DNA from: Oceanobacillus sojae | Lineage (GTDB): Bacteria; Bacillota; Bacilli; Bacillales; Amphibacillaceae | Direction of reading: 5' to 3' | Length of the DNA stretch: 64,000 bases | Assembly (NCBI RefSeq): GCF_900162665.1 | Contig: NZ_LT727812.1 | Coordinates: forward strand, 62,106 to 126,105 | Shown: positions 33,834 through 42,089 of the stretch, one piece after another | Layout of the letters: every line of letters starts with the position of its first letter | How positions within the stretch are numbered: the stretch's first letter is position 1 | Position numbers and translations under genes: made by a program | The notes under the pieces: generated by a model | What the model saw: the letters and a program-made list of their open reading frames with translations, nothing else | Told to the model about the DNA's origin: nothing | The model's database searches: none

Positions 33834-34463
33834 ATGAAATTAAGTGAAAGACAAGAGCAAATCATTCAATTAGTAAAAGACTACCAGCCAGTTAGTGGTG
33901 AAAAAATATCTGAGCTATTAGATGTTTCCAGAGCCACTTTACGTTCTGATTTATCTTTTTTGACATTAGCAGGTATTTTACAAGCCACACCAAAAATCGG
34001 CTACACGTATGCAGGATCGGATTTAGAAACCTTATTCTTTTTTAAGACCTTTGATACAAAAATCAATGAAATTATGATTCCACCGCTGCTGATTAATCAA
34101 AACACATCCATTCGGGATGCGATCACCAATTTGTTTATTTATGATGTGGGTTCTTTATATGTAGTGGATGAAGAAAAACTGCTGTTAGGTGTTTTATCGA
34201 GGAAGGATCTATTGAGGGCATCATTAAATTCAGATATTGATAATACGCCCGTTGTGGTGTGTATGACGCGAATACCACATATTAAAGTCTGTGAAAAAAA
34301 CATCAATATCCTGGAAGCTGCCACGATATTACAAGATTTTGAAGTTGATTCGCTTCCAGTCGTTGAAGAGGAAAATCACAAAAAAGTGATTGGTAAAATT
34401 ACGAAGTCACGATTGCTCAATTATATTACGCAGCAAGCCAGAAATGCAGAATTAAACAAATAA
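33834..34463 (+). CDS. ccpN: CcpN/YqzB-like repressor (helix-turn-helix plus CBS pair)
   Basis: A 209-residue regulator. A winged helix (LSERQEQIIQLVKDYQPVSG, then EKISELLDVSRATLRSDLSF) is followed by two CBS domains (about residues 75-205) that probably bind adenine nucleotides. The length and order match B. subtilis CcpN (YqzB, 212 aa), which represses gluconeogenic genes, and the pairing with a yqfL-type gene is the same. Here it is divergent from ppdK, so PPDK rather than gapB/pckA may be its main local target. Confidence 0.85.
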   Translation: MKLSERQEQIIQLVKDYQPVSGEKISELLDVSRATLRSDLSFLTLAGILQATPKIGYTYAGSDLETLFFFKTFDTKINEIMIPPLLINQNTSIRDAITNLFIYDVGSLYVVDEEKLLLGVLSRKDLLRASLNSDIDNTPVVVCMTRIPHIKVCEKNINILEAATILQDFEVDSLPVVEEENHKKVIGKITKSRLLNYITQQARNAELNK

Positions 34464-34481
34464 AGGGGATATCAATTTATT

Positions 34482-35294
34482 ATGGAAAATGAAATCATCG
34501 TCTACTCCATTTCTGATTCATTAGGAGAAACATCACAAAAACTGCTAACAGCCGTCAGTGCGCAATATCCAGATTTGAATTTTAATAAAAGCTACCGATT
34601 TCCGTTAGTAAATAGGGAAGAGGAGTTATTGGAAATTTTGGGGGATGCTTTAAAAGATAAAGCGATTGTTATAAGTACCTTAGTGAATCGTCAGCTGGCA
34701 GAGTCTGCACGAAATTTCAGCCAGCGAACCGGTTTATTGTATCTGGATTTAATGCATCCTTTTTTTGAAATGATTCAAGCCAGAACCGGCTCGGAACCAA
34801 TCGAAGAACCAGGAACTGTTCATAAATTGGATACGGAATATTTTAACCGCATAGCAGCTATTGAATTTGCAGTGAAATATGACGATGGTAAGAATCCGCA
34901 GGGATTTGTAGACTCGGATCTAGTCTTATTAGGGGTATCACGAACTTCAAAGACACCATTAAGTATGTATTTAGCTAATAAGGGATACAAGGTTTCCAAT
35001 TTACCGCTGATTCCTGAGGTCCCATTACCGCAAATTTTGGAAAATGTAGACCCAAGTAAACTGGTGGGGTTAGTTTGCCAGCCGGACAGTTTATCCAGAA
35101 TTAGAAGTAATCGCTTAGATTCTTTAGGTTTAAGTCATTCAACCAGTTATACCGATTTAGAAAAAATCTATAATGAACTTGAATACTCACAACAAGTTTT
35201 TAAACGATTTAGCGTGTATACGATTGATGTAACAGATAAATCGATTGAAGAAACAGCTTATTTGATTGAAGAGCATTTAAAAAATAGAATATAA
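34482..35294 (+). CDS. yqfL: Bifunctional PPDK/PEP-synthase regulatory kinase-phosphorylase (DUF299)
   Basis: A 270-residue protein of the PDRP family, which uses ADP to phosphorylate, and phosphate to dephosphorylate, the threonine beside the catalytic His of pyruvate phosphate dikinase. Landmarks: YSISDSLGETSQKLLTAV at the start, a P-loop-like GVSRTSKTPLSMYLANKG at about residues 150-167, and RLDSLGLSHSTSYTD. It lies 18 bases after the ccpN stop, with ppdK divergent next door, so enzyme, repressor and modifier are clustered. Confidence 0.93.
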   Translation: MENEIIVYSISDSLGETSQKLLTAVSAQYPDLNFNKSYRFPLVNREEELLEILGDALKDKAIVISTLVNRQLAESARNFSQRTGLLYLDLMHPFFEMIQARTGSEPIEEPGTVHKLDTEYFNRIAAIEFAVKYDDGKNPQGFVDSDLVLLGVSRTSKTPLSMYLANKGYKVSNLPLIPEVPLPQILENVDPSKLVGLVCQPDSLSRIRSNRLDSLGLSHSTSYTDLEKIYNELEYSQQVFKRFSVYTIDVTDKSIEETAYLIEEHLKNRI

Positions 35295-35297
35295 AAA

Positions 35298-35345
35298 TAA
35301 TCTCTCTATTGTAAACTGATTTCTACGATGGAGAGATTACTTTTA
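35298..35345 (+). terminator. Rho-independent terminator
   Basis: TAATCTCTC with TAT and GTA pairs with TAC, AT and GAGAGATTA, followed by CTTTTA. It ends the ccpN-yqfL unit. Confidence 0.8.
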
Positions 35346-35400
35346 TGAGCGACAAAAAAGTATAGGAAGTAATGGAACGATTTACAAAAAAACATTATCA

Positions 35401-36084
35401 TCACAACGGATCAAAGCCGAATTCTTTCGTTATTTCCGCATATCCGAGGTCTGTTACCTGAATAGAACGGTGTACTTTTCCATGCTTTATCCATCCTAAT
35501 TCTAATAACCGGTTCGTGATTGCCAGTGCAAAAGGGCCCGCAATATGAAATTTCCTCGCCGTCCAGTCAACATGGTATGGGATGACCATATTATCCATTT
35601 TTCTTGATGGAGTGATACCAAAGCGTTTCATCCATTTCAGCCCGTTCTCCGTTAACAGACATCCATCCTTCAAATCTTTTACATAGCCTAGACGAATAAG
35701 CGCTTCTGTTAATTTAATCCCGATTTCTCCAGCCAAATGACCATAGCAAGTCCTCCCGGTATACAAAGCTTTTTTCTCCGTAGATTCTTTGAGTGATCTT
35801 ACCTGAGAAGGGGGAGAAAGGATTGCAATTGCTTCGACTGCTTCTGCCACTTTCGAATTTGTCAGCATGTAATATCGATGCTTGCCCGACTTTTTTAAGA
35901 CGATTAACGATCCTTCCATCAGCTTTGCCAAATGCGCGCTTGCCGTTTGCGGAGATATCCCTGCCATAGAGGCAAGCTCTCCTGCAGGTAAAGCACGGCC
36001 ATCAAGTAAAGCTATCAGCATCGTCATACGGACAGGATTTCCAATCAATTTTGCGGTGGAAGAAATATTATCATATACAGACAT
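35401..36084 (-). CDS. ArsR family regulator with C-terminal extension
   Basis: A 227-residue protein. Residues ~5-85 are an ArsR winged helix (LIGNPVRMTMLIALLDGRAL, ELASMAGISPQTASAHLAKLMEGSLI, KSGKHRYYML). A ~130-residue extension (TCYGHLAGEIGIKLTEALIR, GLKWMKRFGI, AMKFHIAG-like WTARKFHIAGPFA) resembles the C-terminal part of YdfF/CmtR-like long ArsR proteins and holds Cys and His residues. It is divergent from the MFS gene at 36203 and is its likely repressor. Confidence 0.88.
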   Translation of the reverse strand: MSVYDNISSTAKLIGNPVRMTMLIALLDGRALPAGELASMAGISPQTASAHLAKLMEGSLIVLKKSGKHRYYMLTNSKVAEAVEAIAILSPPSQVRSLKESTEKKALYTGRTCYGHLAGEIGIKLTEALIRLGYVKDLKDGCLLTENGLKWMKRFGITPSRKMDNMVIPYHVDWTARKFHIAGPFALAITNRLLELGWIKHGKVHRSIQVTDLGYAEITKEFGFDPL

Positions 36085-36202
36085 GGTGTTTTACCTCCTG
36101 TTGAAGCATTTGTTGAAAGTATATCATCTTATTATTTCGACGGCACACGAAATATTCTGTTGCTATAATGCTCCTATCTTAAAAAATGGAGTGTTGGATA
36201 AA

Positions 36203-37570
36203 ATGGAAAAGCGGACAAATCAACTTATTATATTCACTGCAGGTACAGGCATGTTTTTATCAACGTTGGATACCGGAATTATTAATGTAGCATTACCAAC
36301 GCTGGTTCGTGCTTTCGATTCATCGATATCTATGATGACTTGGACTATCACTTTGTATACGCTGGCTCTTGTTTCTACAATTATTATTTTTGGCCGTATA
36401 GGGGATAAATTGGGCCGCTTAAGAGTCTATACTTCGGGTTTAATTGTCTTTTTTATCGCATCCATTGCTTGCGGTTTGGCAATTTCTCCAATCATGCTTA
36501 TTTTATCCCGTGCATTACAAGGAATTGGAGCAGCAATGCTGCAAAGTACGGCAGCGGCAATTATTTCTGCTGCCATTCCTAAAAAAGAGCAGGGGGCTGC
36601 CTTTGGAACGTTAGGTATGTTGATTGGTTTAGGCCCGGTTCTGGGTCCAGCCATAGGAGGATTGCTTCTTTCTATTGGTTCATGGAGATGGATTTTCTGG
36701 ATAAACATACCTTTTATTATTTTCGGTTTGCTCGGATGCAGATATATCACAAAACGTATTCAAGAAACGAAAAATTCTATTCCTATTAATTGGACGGGAA
36801 ATATTTTTTTTGCTTTGACCAGTTTTGCGCTTTTATGGAGCATTTCTGTCTTCTCTGAAAAGGGATTTTGGAGTATGTCTGTGATAGGAGCGTTTTTGTG
36901 CTTTATAGTATTTCTGCTAGGATTTTTGGGCTGGGAAAGAAAAGCGGCACAGCCGATTTTAGATTTGAAACAATGGAAGAAATCAGCTTTTATTTTACCC
37001 ATTGCTGGGATATTTGTACTTGGCGGCAGCACTTCACTTGGTTTTATTATTCCACCATATTTTTTAGAGGAAGTAATTCACCTGCTGCCGTGGCAGATCG
37101 GATTGATTAATTTATCTGCCCCTTTAGGACTGATGGTATTTTCCAATATTTCTGGAGGTTTGATAAATAAAAAAGGGACCGGCCGTCTGATGATATACGG
37201 ATTAGTTTTAATGACGAGCTCTTATACTGTTTTAACAATGATGCAGTCTTCATGGCCATTATTTTACCTTATTATGCTTTTATTTGTATTTGGGGCAGGA
37301 GCCGGTAATTTTATGCCGGCAAATACTTCTGCAATTATGAATGCAGCAAGTGAGGAAATCCAGGGTGTTTCCGGAGCAATTCAACGTATGGTGCAAAATC
37401 TTGGTATTGCAATCTACGCAGCGGTTGCGTCCGCATTTATTTCGGGTTATTCAGAAACAGATATAACTGGGTTAATGAGTGGAATTAGAGGTGCCTGGAC
37501 ATTTGCAGCTGTCACATTATTAATTGTCTTTATTGCGTTTTTGTACGGATATAGATCCAGAAAATATTGA
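36203..37570 (+). CDS. MFS drug exporter, DHA2 (EmrB/QacA) family
   Basis: A 455-residue pump with about 14 helices. Landmarks are FLSTLDTGIINVALPTLVRAF in helix 1, MTWTITLYTLALVSTIIIFG, GRIGDKLGRLRVYTSG (motif A), RALQGIGAAMLQSTAAAIIS, and GPVLGPAIGGLLLSIGSWRWIF (motif C). I chose the ATG at 36203 (GGAG upstream); codons further upstream lie over the divergent ArsR gene. The DHA2 assignment is firm; the drug is unknown. Confidence 0.9.
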   Translation: MEKRTNQLIIFTAGTGMFLSTLDTGIINVALPTLVRAFDSSISMMTWTITLYTLALVSTIIIFGRIGDKLGRLRVYTSGLIVFFIASIACGLAISPIMLILSRALQGIGAAMLQSTAAAIISAAIPKKEQGAAFGTLGMLIGLGPVLGPAIGGLLLSIGSWRWIFWINIPFIIFGLLGCRYITKRIQETKNSIPINWTGNIFFALTSFALLWSISVFSEKGFWSMSVIGAFLCFIVFLLGFLGWERKAAQPILDLKQWKKSAFILPIAGIFVLGGSTSLGFIIPPYFLEEVIHLLPWQIGLINLSAPLGLMVFSNISGGLINKKGTGRLMIYGLVLMTSSYTVLTMMQSSWPLFYLIMLLFVFGAGAGNFMPANTSAIMNAASEEIQGVSGAIQRMVQNLGIAIYAAVASAFISGYSETDITGLMSGIRGAWTFAAVTLLIVFIAFLYGYRSRKY

Positions 37571-37621
37571 AAAATAATTTTATTGATGAAAACCTAAAAA
37601 TTATAGTATTTCTTAAAGTAC

Positions 37622-37667
37622 GAATCCATTTTAATTAATTTTATTAAAATGGATTCTTCTATTTTTG
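37622..37667 (+). terminator. Rho-independent terminator
   Basis: GAATCCATTTTAAT (37622-37635) is mirrored at 37643-37656, followed by TTCTATTTTT. The remaining 170 bases to the tRNA genes show nothing certain. Confidence 0.85.
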
Positions 37668-37837
37668 CAGTAATATACAAGTTTGTGAGGTGGTGATACA
37701 AGTTTGGTTCCTTTTAAGCCACATTAATTTAAAGATTTTGGAATTAATCGCATATTACATTGTAAATTTGCTTAATAGTATTTTTATTGAAATCCCCGAA
37801 AAAAAGTATTATTATTTAATGTGTTCCAGATTTTTAT

Positions 37838-37913
37838 GCTGGCGTAGCACAGTTGGCAGTGCGCATCACTCGTAATGATGAGGTCAGAGGTTCGACCCCT
37901 CTCGCCAGCACCA
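37838..37913 (+). tRNA. tRNA-Thr (anticodon CGU)
   Basis: A 76-base cloverleaf. Acceptor arm GCTGGCG pairs with CGCCAGC and CCA is encoded. Anticodon arm CATCA-CTCGTAA-TGATG gives anticodon CGT, reading ACG. T arm AGAGG-TTCGACC-CCTCT. Confidence 0.95.
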
Positions 37914-37919
37914 TTCTAT

Positions 37920-38009
37920 GGAGAAGTACCCAAGTCCGGCTGAAGGGGACGCACTCGAAATGCGTTAGGATAGGCAACTGTCGCGTGGGTTCGAATCCCA
38001 CCTTCTCCG
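37920..38009 (+). tRNA. tRNA-Ser (anticodon CGA)
   Basis: A 90-base class II tRNA with a long variable arm. Acceptor GGAGAAG pairs with CTTCTCC and the discriminator is G. Anticodon arm ACGCA-CTCGAAA-TGCGT gives CGA, reading TCG. T arm GTGGG-TTCGAAT-CCCAC. CCA is not encoded. It follows tRNA-Thr by six bases. Confidence 0.95.
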
Positions 38010-38018
38010 TTCTTCAAA

Positions 38019-38531
38019 TTACTGACCAGTACTCCATTCGGCTACTCTTCGATAACTTTCTTCCTTTGAAATATCTTCAATGCGGGACATAATGGACCAT
38101 CGGATTCCGTTTGGATCCAAAATACTGCAATAACGGTCTCCAGACACGAAGTTCGTAACTGGTTCTCTGACGGTTGCTCCGTTGGCTATAGCCAAAGCAA
38201 GTGTTTTGTCTGTATCTTGTACATAGATGGACATAGAATAACAAGCAGCACCGTTTTCTGGAGGTAATACGAGTTTATACTCCTGGTTAGCTGCTCCGAG
38301 CTGAAGAAAGCCATTACCAAAATTAATTTCGGCATGCACGATCACTTTATTTCCTTCATAATCAAATTCTGTCACACTTTCTGTCTTTGCATTAAATACA
38401 GTTTCATAAAAGGAAATTGCTTCAGCAGGATTACTCACAACAATAAATGGTGTAATTGTCGTGTACTCGTTAGGAGTACCATTTTTGACGAATTTTCCTG
38501 TAACCCCAGCATGATTGCTTTGATTGTTCAT
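38019..38531 (-). CDS. VOC/PhnB-like protein
   Basis: A 170-residue VOC-fold protein of the PhnB/3-demethylubiquinone-like branch: TITPFIVVSNPAEAISFYETVFNAKTE, then HAEINFGNGFLQLG, YVQDTDKTLALAIANGATV and GDRYCSILDPNGIRWSI. It differs from the VOC gene at 5911 in subfamily. Function unknown; members bind drugs or act as small-molecule isomerases. It is divergent from the AraC gene at 38700, which might regulate it. Confidence 0.85.
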   Translation of the reverse strand: MNNQSNHAGVTGKFVKNGTPNEYTTITPFIVVSNPAEAISFYETVFNAKTESVTEFDYEGNKVIVHAEINFGNGFLQLGAANQEYKLVLPPENGAACYSMSIYVQDTDKTLALAIANGATVREPVTNFVSGDRYCSILDPNGIRWSIMSRIEDISKEESYRRVAEWSTGQ

Positions 38532-38699
38532 TTTTCAATTCCTCCAATTTACAAAGTAGTTGCTCAAGCAAGCTTGCGGCTGCATTTCATCCCGTCTTGC
38601 TAAAGCAGTACTTATTTGATACCTTTTATTATAGATTCTCCCTTAATCCACCGTATTGTAAAAAAGCGACACAATCGAATATAAAGGAGGCTGCTATGT

Positions 38700-39518
38700 G
38701 TGAAAGATATAAAAAGTTCTTCCACTCGCGGGATTTTGCACGCGGCAGCAGGAAAAGATAAATTTACTCTATCTCGTTTTGAACCCGATACCAGGCTGAA
38801 ACCTTTCGTCGAGCATTATTGGGTTGTCCGTTATGATTTACAAGAAGATAATCCCTATACCCAGACAGTTTTATCCTATCCTAATATTCATTTTGCCTTC
38901 GAAGAGGATGAAAAAGGACGCAGGGCTCTGTTGTATGGCGTTCCAACAACACCGTTCATCCGGAAACTGCAGGGAGCAGGGAGGGTACTTGGTGTGAAAT
39001 TTAAGGCAGGCGGATTTTATCCTTTTTGGCAACAGGATGTTTCGCTGCTAACCGGAGCAACCATTCCTGCTTCGAAGCTGTTTGGTCAGGATGTCGATGC
39101 TTATGCGGATACAGTACTGGATGCCGAAGATGACGCATCTATGGCAAAGCAGGCGGAAATTTTTCTATTGGAGCGGCTGCCGGAATACAATGAACAAGCA
39201 GAGCTGGCTGCAGCTATCGTCATGAAGATAATAAATGACAGGAATATTATTAAAGTAGAACAAATTAGTGAACAAAACAACTTGCCAATTCGGCAGCTGC
39301 AACGACTTTTCCGCAAATATATTGGAGTTTCTCCAAAATGGGTTATCAAGCGATTTCGGCTTCAAGAGGTTGCGGAAAAGCTGGAGCAGGATGATACGCC
39401 TCAATGGGCGGAACTTGCTGTACAGCTCGGCTATTTTGACCAGGCCCATCTTATCAAAGACTTTAAATCGGTAATTGGTCAATCTCCCGGTGCTTATAAA
39501 CAGTCTGAATCTTCATAA
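38700..39518 (+). CDS. AraC family transcriptional regulator
   Basis: A 272-residue regulator. The N-terminal ~150 residues (LKPFVEHYWVVRYDL, YPNIHFAFEED, GVKFKAGGFYPF) are a DUF6597-type sensor. The C-terminal ~100 residues hold two helix-turn-helix units (VEQISEQNNLPIRQLQRLFRKYIGVSPKWVIKRFRL and WAELAVQLGYFDQAHLIKDF). The start is a GTG, with AAAGGAGG 9 bases before it; the nearer ATG is out of frame. It may control the divergent VOC gene. Confidence 0.9.
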   Translation: MKDIKSSSTRGILHAAAGKDKFTLSRFEPDTRLKPFVEHYWVVRYDLQEDNPYTQTVLSYPNIHFAFEEDEKGRRALLYGVPTTPFIRKLQGAGRVLGVKFKAGGFYPFWQQDVSLLTGATIPASKLFGQDVDAYADTVLDAEDDASMAKQAEIFLLERLPEYNEQAELAAAIVMKIINDRNIIKVEQISEQNNLPIRQLQRLFRKYIGVSPKWVIKRFRLQEVAEKLEQDDTPQWAELAVQLGYFDQAHLIKDFKSVIGQSPGAYKQSESS

Positions 39519-39561
39519 AGAAAATTGAAAAATATAATAGAAAAGATATTTAAATAGGAAA

Positions 39562-39759
39562 TTATAACGTTCGGGCAGCCACCAAATAAATCATTACAAT
39601 GGCAACAACAATCATGAACACACCGCCAACTCGATTCATTTTTAAAGCAGTACTAGAGGGTTCAGCGTCTTTAAAATGCCATCCTATTGATAACCACCAA
39701 GCTGTTCTAGGTGAAAAAATACTAATAAAACATTCAAAGGATAAATAGGAAATGGCTTC
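39562..39759 (-). pseudogene. DUF6199-like small membrane protein, start lost
   Basis: A frame of 65 codons without a start codon (a TAA precedes it) reads FISIFSPRTAWWLSIGWHFK, then DAEPSSTALKMNRVGGVFMI and a second helix. AWWLS-GW-FKDAEPS-LAL---R-GG is the DUF6199 pattern. On the opposite strand, 39762-39839 encodes GLIHIISPFVLFFPTGE, which may be a truncated relative. Two decayed family members may have lain here head to head. Confidence 0.55.
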
Positions 39760-39874
39760 TTATGGTTATTGGAGTGATTACTTTAGGTCTGATTCACATT
39801 ATTTCACCTTTTGTTTTATTTTTCCCAACTGGGGAATAGTTCTGAAATAAGATAATTATTTTGGAGGGTTTATT

Positions 39875-40696
39875 TTGAAGAAAATAGGTGTCATTTTAGG
39901 ACTGTTCTTAATCAGCTTACTGCTCGCAGCCTGCAATAATTCGAATGAAACAGACTCTGCTGAGGGTAATTGGGAAGAGCCTGTCGAAATAGAACAAGAG
40001 TCGAATCGCGGGTATTATGTGATACCTTCTGAGGAATCGGAACGGGGAGAGTACACTTATATCAGCGGTTCTGAAGCAGGAGAACAAATTTATTCGGAAG
40101 ATGATGAATTATTTGATTTTGGTCAGACAATTGAGGCCATGACGACTACAGAGAACGATGATGGCTCCTATCATTCCGGAATCTATGAAGGTGTGGAAAT
40201 TGAGGAAGCAACGATCGATGGAAATCAAGCAATTGTTAAATACCATATCAATGATGATACAGAAGCATCACAGCAGGAAATGGAGGATTTTGAACAGGTT
40301 CTTCAATTAGCTGCACTTGATTTTCAGGCAGAGGAGCTAGAAATTATTAACGAAACAGAGCGAATTATTTCTGCTTATCCATTGCTGGTAGAAACGGAAG
40401 ATAGTGCAAACGATAACAGCTCATCTGAAGAAAATTCCAATACAGAGGATCAAGAAGAAAATACGGAAATAACGGAAGAAGATGCACTTAGTATCGTAAT
40501 GGATTTTGTGGATGAGCATAAAGACGTTGACCGGGAAGAAGTAAAAATGATGGTACAGGATAATCAGGAGACGGAAGAGTATTATAAAATACAAGCATTT
40601 GTCTTTTCAGGAGAAGAGGGGGAAGATCAGATGACAAATACCGTTGGCTGGTATCTGGTAGATAAAGAAACAGGGGATATAGAAGAGGATATGTAG
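39875..40696 (+). CDS. Hypothetical acidic lipoprotein
   Basis: A 273-residue protein with a lipoprotein signal (MKKIGVILGLFLISLLLAAC; Cys at residue 20). The mature part is strongly acidic and contains a low-complexity stretch of Asn, Ser, Glu and Asp near residue 175. The C-terminal domain (EEDALSIVMDFVDEHKDVDR, then YYKIQAFVFSGEE, GWYLVDKETGDIEEDM) resembles PepSY-like or DUF4309-like extracellular modules. There is no known role. GGAGGG precedes the start (TTG at 39875; the visible first Met is encoded by it). Confidence 0.75.
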   Translation: MKKIGVILGLFLISLLLAACNNSNETDSAEGNWEEPVEIEQESNRGYYVIPSEESERGEYTYISGSEAGEQIYSEDDELFDFGQTIEAMTTTENDDGSYHSGIYEGVEIEEATIDGNQAIVKYHINDDTEASQQEMEDFEQVLQLAALDFQAEELEIINETERIISAYPLLVETEDSANDNSSSEENSNTEDQEENTEITEEDALSIVMDFVDEHKDVDREEVKMMVQDNQETEEYYKIQAFVFSGEEGEDQMTNTVGWYLVDKETGDIEEDM

Positions 40697-40703
40697 TAAT
40701 CCA

Positions 40704-40844
40704 TTGAGTTATACTGCATCCATTGAAATACAAAAATGGGAAACTGACGAGTTAGTTAATACTGTTACAGATGAAGCACTGATAAATGATTTAATAGAAG
40801 AACTGGAAGCTGCAAATTCCTCATCAACCTCTAATATAGAATAG
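40704..40844 (+). pseudogene. Coding-like fragment after the lipoprotein gene
   Basis: A frame of 46 codons, possibly from a TTG with no good ribosome binding site, reads SYTASIEIQKWETDELVNTV then TDEALINDLIEELEAANSSS. The acidic composition matches the lipoprotein just upstream. It may be a detached piece of a related gene. Family unknown. Confidence 0.3.
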
Positions 40845-40977
40845 ACACGCTTTTTTCAAGAAGCGGACAATTAAGATTGATAATACGCTAAAAAATTTGG
40901 TATCTTTAAACTAATCAAATAAATTTATAATTACAATTATTTTAACGGAGTATAACAGAAGGAGGGAACACATTAAT

Positions 40978-41043
40978 ATGAAACGAATTAATTACTCGAT
41001 ACAGTTAGTAAATCTGATGGAGTCTGTATCGAGGTTAACCTAA
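40978..41043 (+). CDS. Leader peptide of the methyltransferase gene, 21 aa
   Basis: An ATG with AAGGAGG 12 bases upstream starts the peptide MKRINYSIQLVNLMESVSRL-T, ended by TAA. The coding sequence contains both strands of the first stem of a multi-stem leader (CTCGATACAG in codons 6-9, CTGTATCGAG in codons 16-19). Ribosome position on this peptide would decide which stems form. Peptides of this size and placement precede erm, cat and other genes induced by ribosome-targeting antibiotics. Confidence 0.65.
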   Translation: MKRINYSIQLVNLMESVSRLT

Positions 41044-41095
41044 GTTTATCTATCAGTTAACTGTATCGTCCACATAACAAATTAAAAAGTGGAGG
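40995..41095 (+). promoter_or_regulatory. Translational attenuator with competing stems
   Basis: Segment 1 (40995-41004, CTCGATACAG) pairs with segment 2 (41024-41033, CTGTATCGAG). Segment 1 extended (CGATACAGTTA) can instead pair with segment 3 (41057-41068, TTAACTGTATCG). Segment 2's GTTAAC (41034-41039) can pair with the same palindrome at 41056-41061. TCCAC (41069-41073) pairs with GTGGA (41089-41093), masking the GGAGG of the methyltransferase gene. The arrangement resembles the 1:2/3:4 switch of ermC. Confidence 0.65.
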
Positions 41096-41105
41096 ATTAG
41101 TTATT

Positions 41106-41861
41106 ATGAATATAAATGCGTTAAAAAACGAATGGATAAAGTATGAAGAAGTGAAATTTGAAGGCTGGGATTTTTCTTATATAAAGAACGATTGGGAAAA
41201 TGAAACTCTCCCATGGAATTATGCTGGAATCGTAAACAAGTACTTGTCTCCAGCTCTAGAATTACTCGATATGGGTACAGGAGGCGGGGAATTTCTTCTG
41301 TCTCTAAATCATCCTTATGAAAAAACATCGGTAACAGAAGGCTGGCAGCCTAATATTGAGCTTTTAAAAAGAAAATTAGTTCCTTTAGGAATAAATCTAG
41401 CTTCAATTGATGACGATGACATCATTGATTATGATGATAATAGTTTTGATATCATAATAAATAGACATGAATCATTTAATGTTAATGAAGTAAAAAGAGT
41501 ATTAAAACCAAATGGAGTGTTTATTACTCAACAGGTTGGCGGGAAAAATGGGAACCGTTTATCAAATATGCTTATTCCGGACTTTCAACCTAAATTTATA
41601 AACTTAAATTTGAGAAATACACAGCACGAACTAGAGAACAGCCATTTTGAGATTGTGTTTGCTAATGAATATTTTCCTTACCAAAAATTTTTTAATATGA
41701 AAGCTTTAATTTACTATGCAAAAGTTATTGAGTGGGAATTTCCAGTATTTAATGTAAAGGATAACTTTGAACAGTTGTTGAATGCCTTTAAAGAATTAAC
41801 ACTTAATGGCTATATTTTAAACTATGAGCATCGATTTATAATAGTTGCTTATAATAAATAA
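41106..41861 (+). CDS. Class I SAM-dependent methyltransferase, attenuator-controlled
   Basis: A 251-residue protein. Motif I is LLDMGTGGGEFLLSL (about residue 55), the acidic loop follows with SVTEGW, motif IV-like INRHESFNVNEV, and RVLKPNGVFITQQVGGKN is post-motif. The C-terminal half is specific to this subfamily and unlike Erm rRNA dimethyltransferases. It is preceded by a leader peptide and SD-masking stems, which suggest induction by translation stress. GGAGG is 10 bases before the ATG. The substrate is unknown; resistance to a ribosome-acting compound is an inference from its regulation only. Confidence 0.85.
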   Translation: MNINALKNEWIKYEEVKFEGWDFSYIKNDWENETLPWNYAGIVNKYLSPALELLDMGTGGGEFLLSLNHPYEKTSVTEGWQPNIELLKRKLVPLGINLASIDDDDIIDYDDNSFDIIINRHESFNVNEVKRVLKPNGVFITQQVGGKNGNRLSNMLIPDFQPKFINLNLRNTQHELENSHFEIVFANEYFPYQKFFNMKALIYYAKVIEWEFPVFNVKDNFEQLLNAFKELTLNGYILNYEHRFIIVAYNK

Positions 41862-41873
41862 ATTTCAAGAAAT

Positions 41874-41910
41874 ATAAACCCGTTTTGAATATTTTTCAAA
41901 ACGGGTTTAT
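41874..41910 (+). terminator. Perfect 16-bp terminator hairpin
   Basis: ATAAACCCGTTTTGAA (41874-41889) is mirrored at 41895-41910. Confidence 0.85.
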
Positions 41911-42009
41911 ATCGTTCAACAAGTAGCGAAGAGAGGAGGCAATTTAGACTTTTTCTCTTTGAACAAAAGAAAACGAAAGTTATGTGATAGAAATAATACT
42001 AAAATACAT

Positions 42010-42039
42010 TATTACGTAAAATATAAATTTGACGTAATA
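42010..42039. repeat. 30-bp dyad before xerS, candidate recombination site or operator
   Basis: TATTACGT (42010-42017) and ACGTAATA (42032-42039) flank a 14-base A+T-rich spacer. It lies 50 bases before xerS. In streptococci the difSL site adjoins xerS and has a similar overall length, though its sequence differs. TTGACG inside the right arm could also be a -35, so operator is the alternative. Confidence 0.35.
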
Positions 42040-42089
42040 AATTGCAATTCTAATTAAATTATTATAAAATCTATCTATGAGGTGATCTG

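Noticed and set aside
37690..37875. 61-codon frame running into tRNA-Thr
   Set aside because: It overlaps the tRNA and is low-complexity A+T-rich sequence without a convincing start.
37838..38018. Integration site (attachment core) at the tRNA pair
   Set aside because: No direct repeat of either tRNA 3' end and no phage or island genes nearby; xerS 4 kb away is a housekeeping-type recombinase.
40995..41095. T-box or metabolite riboswitch before the methyltransferase gene
   Set aside because: No T-box motif, no terminator and no known aptamer core; the leader peptide and SD masking fit translational attenuation better.
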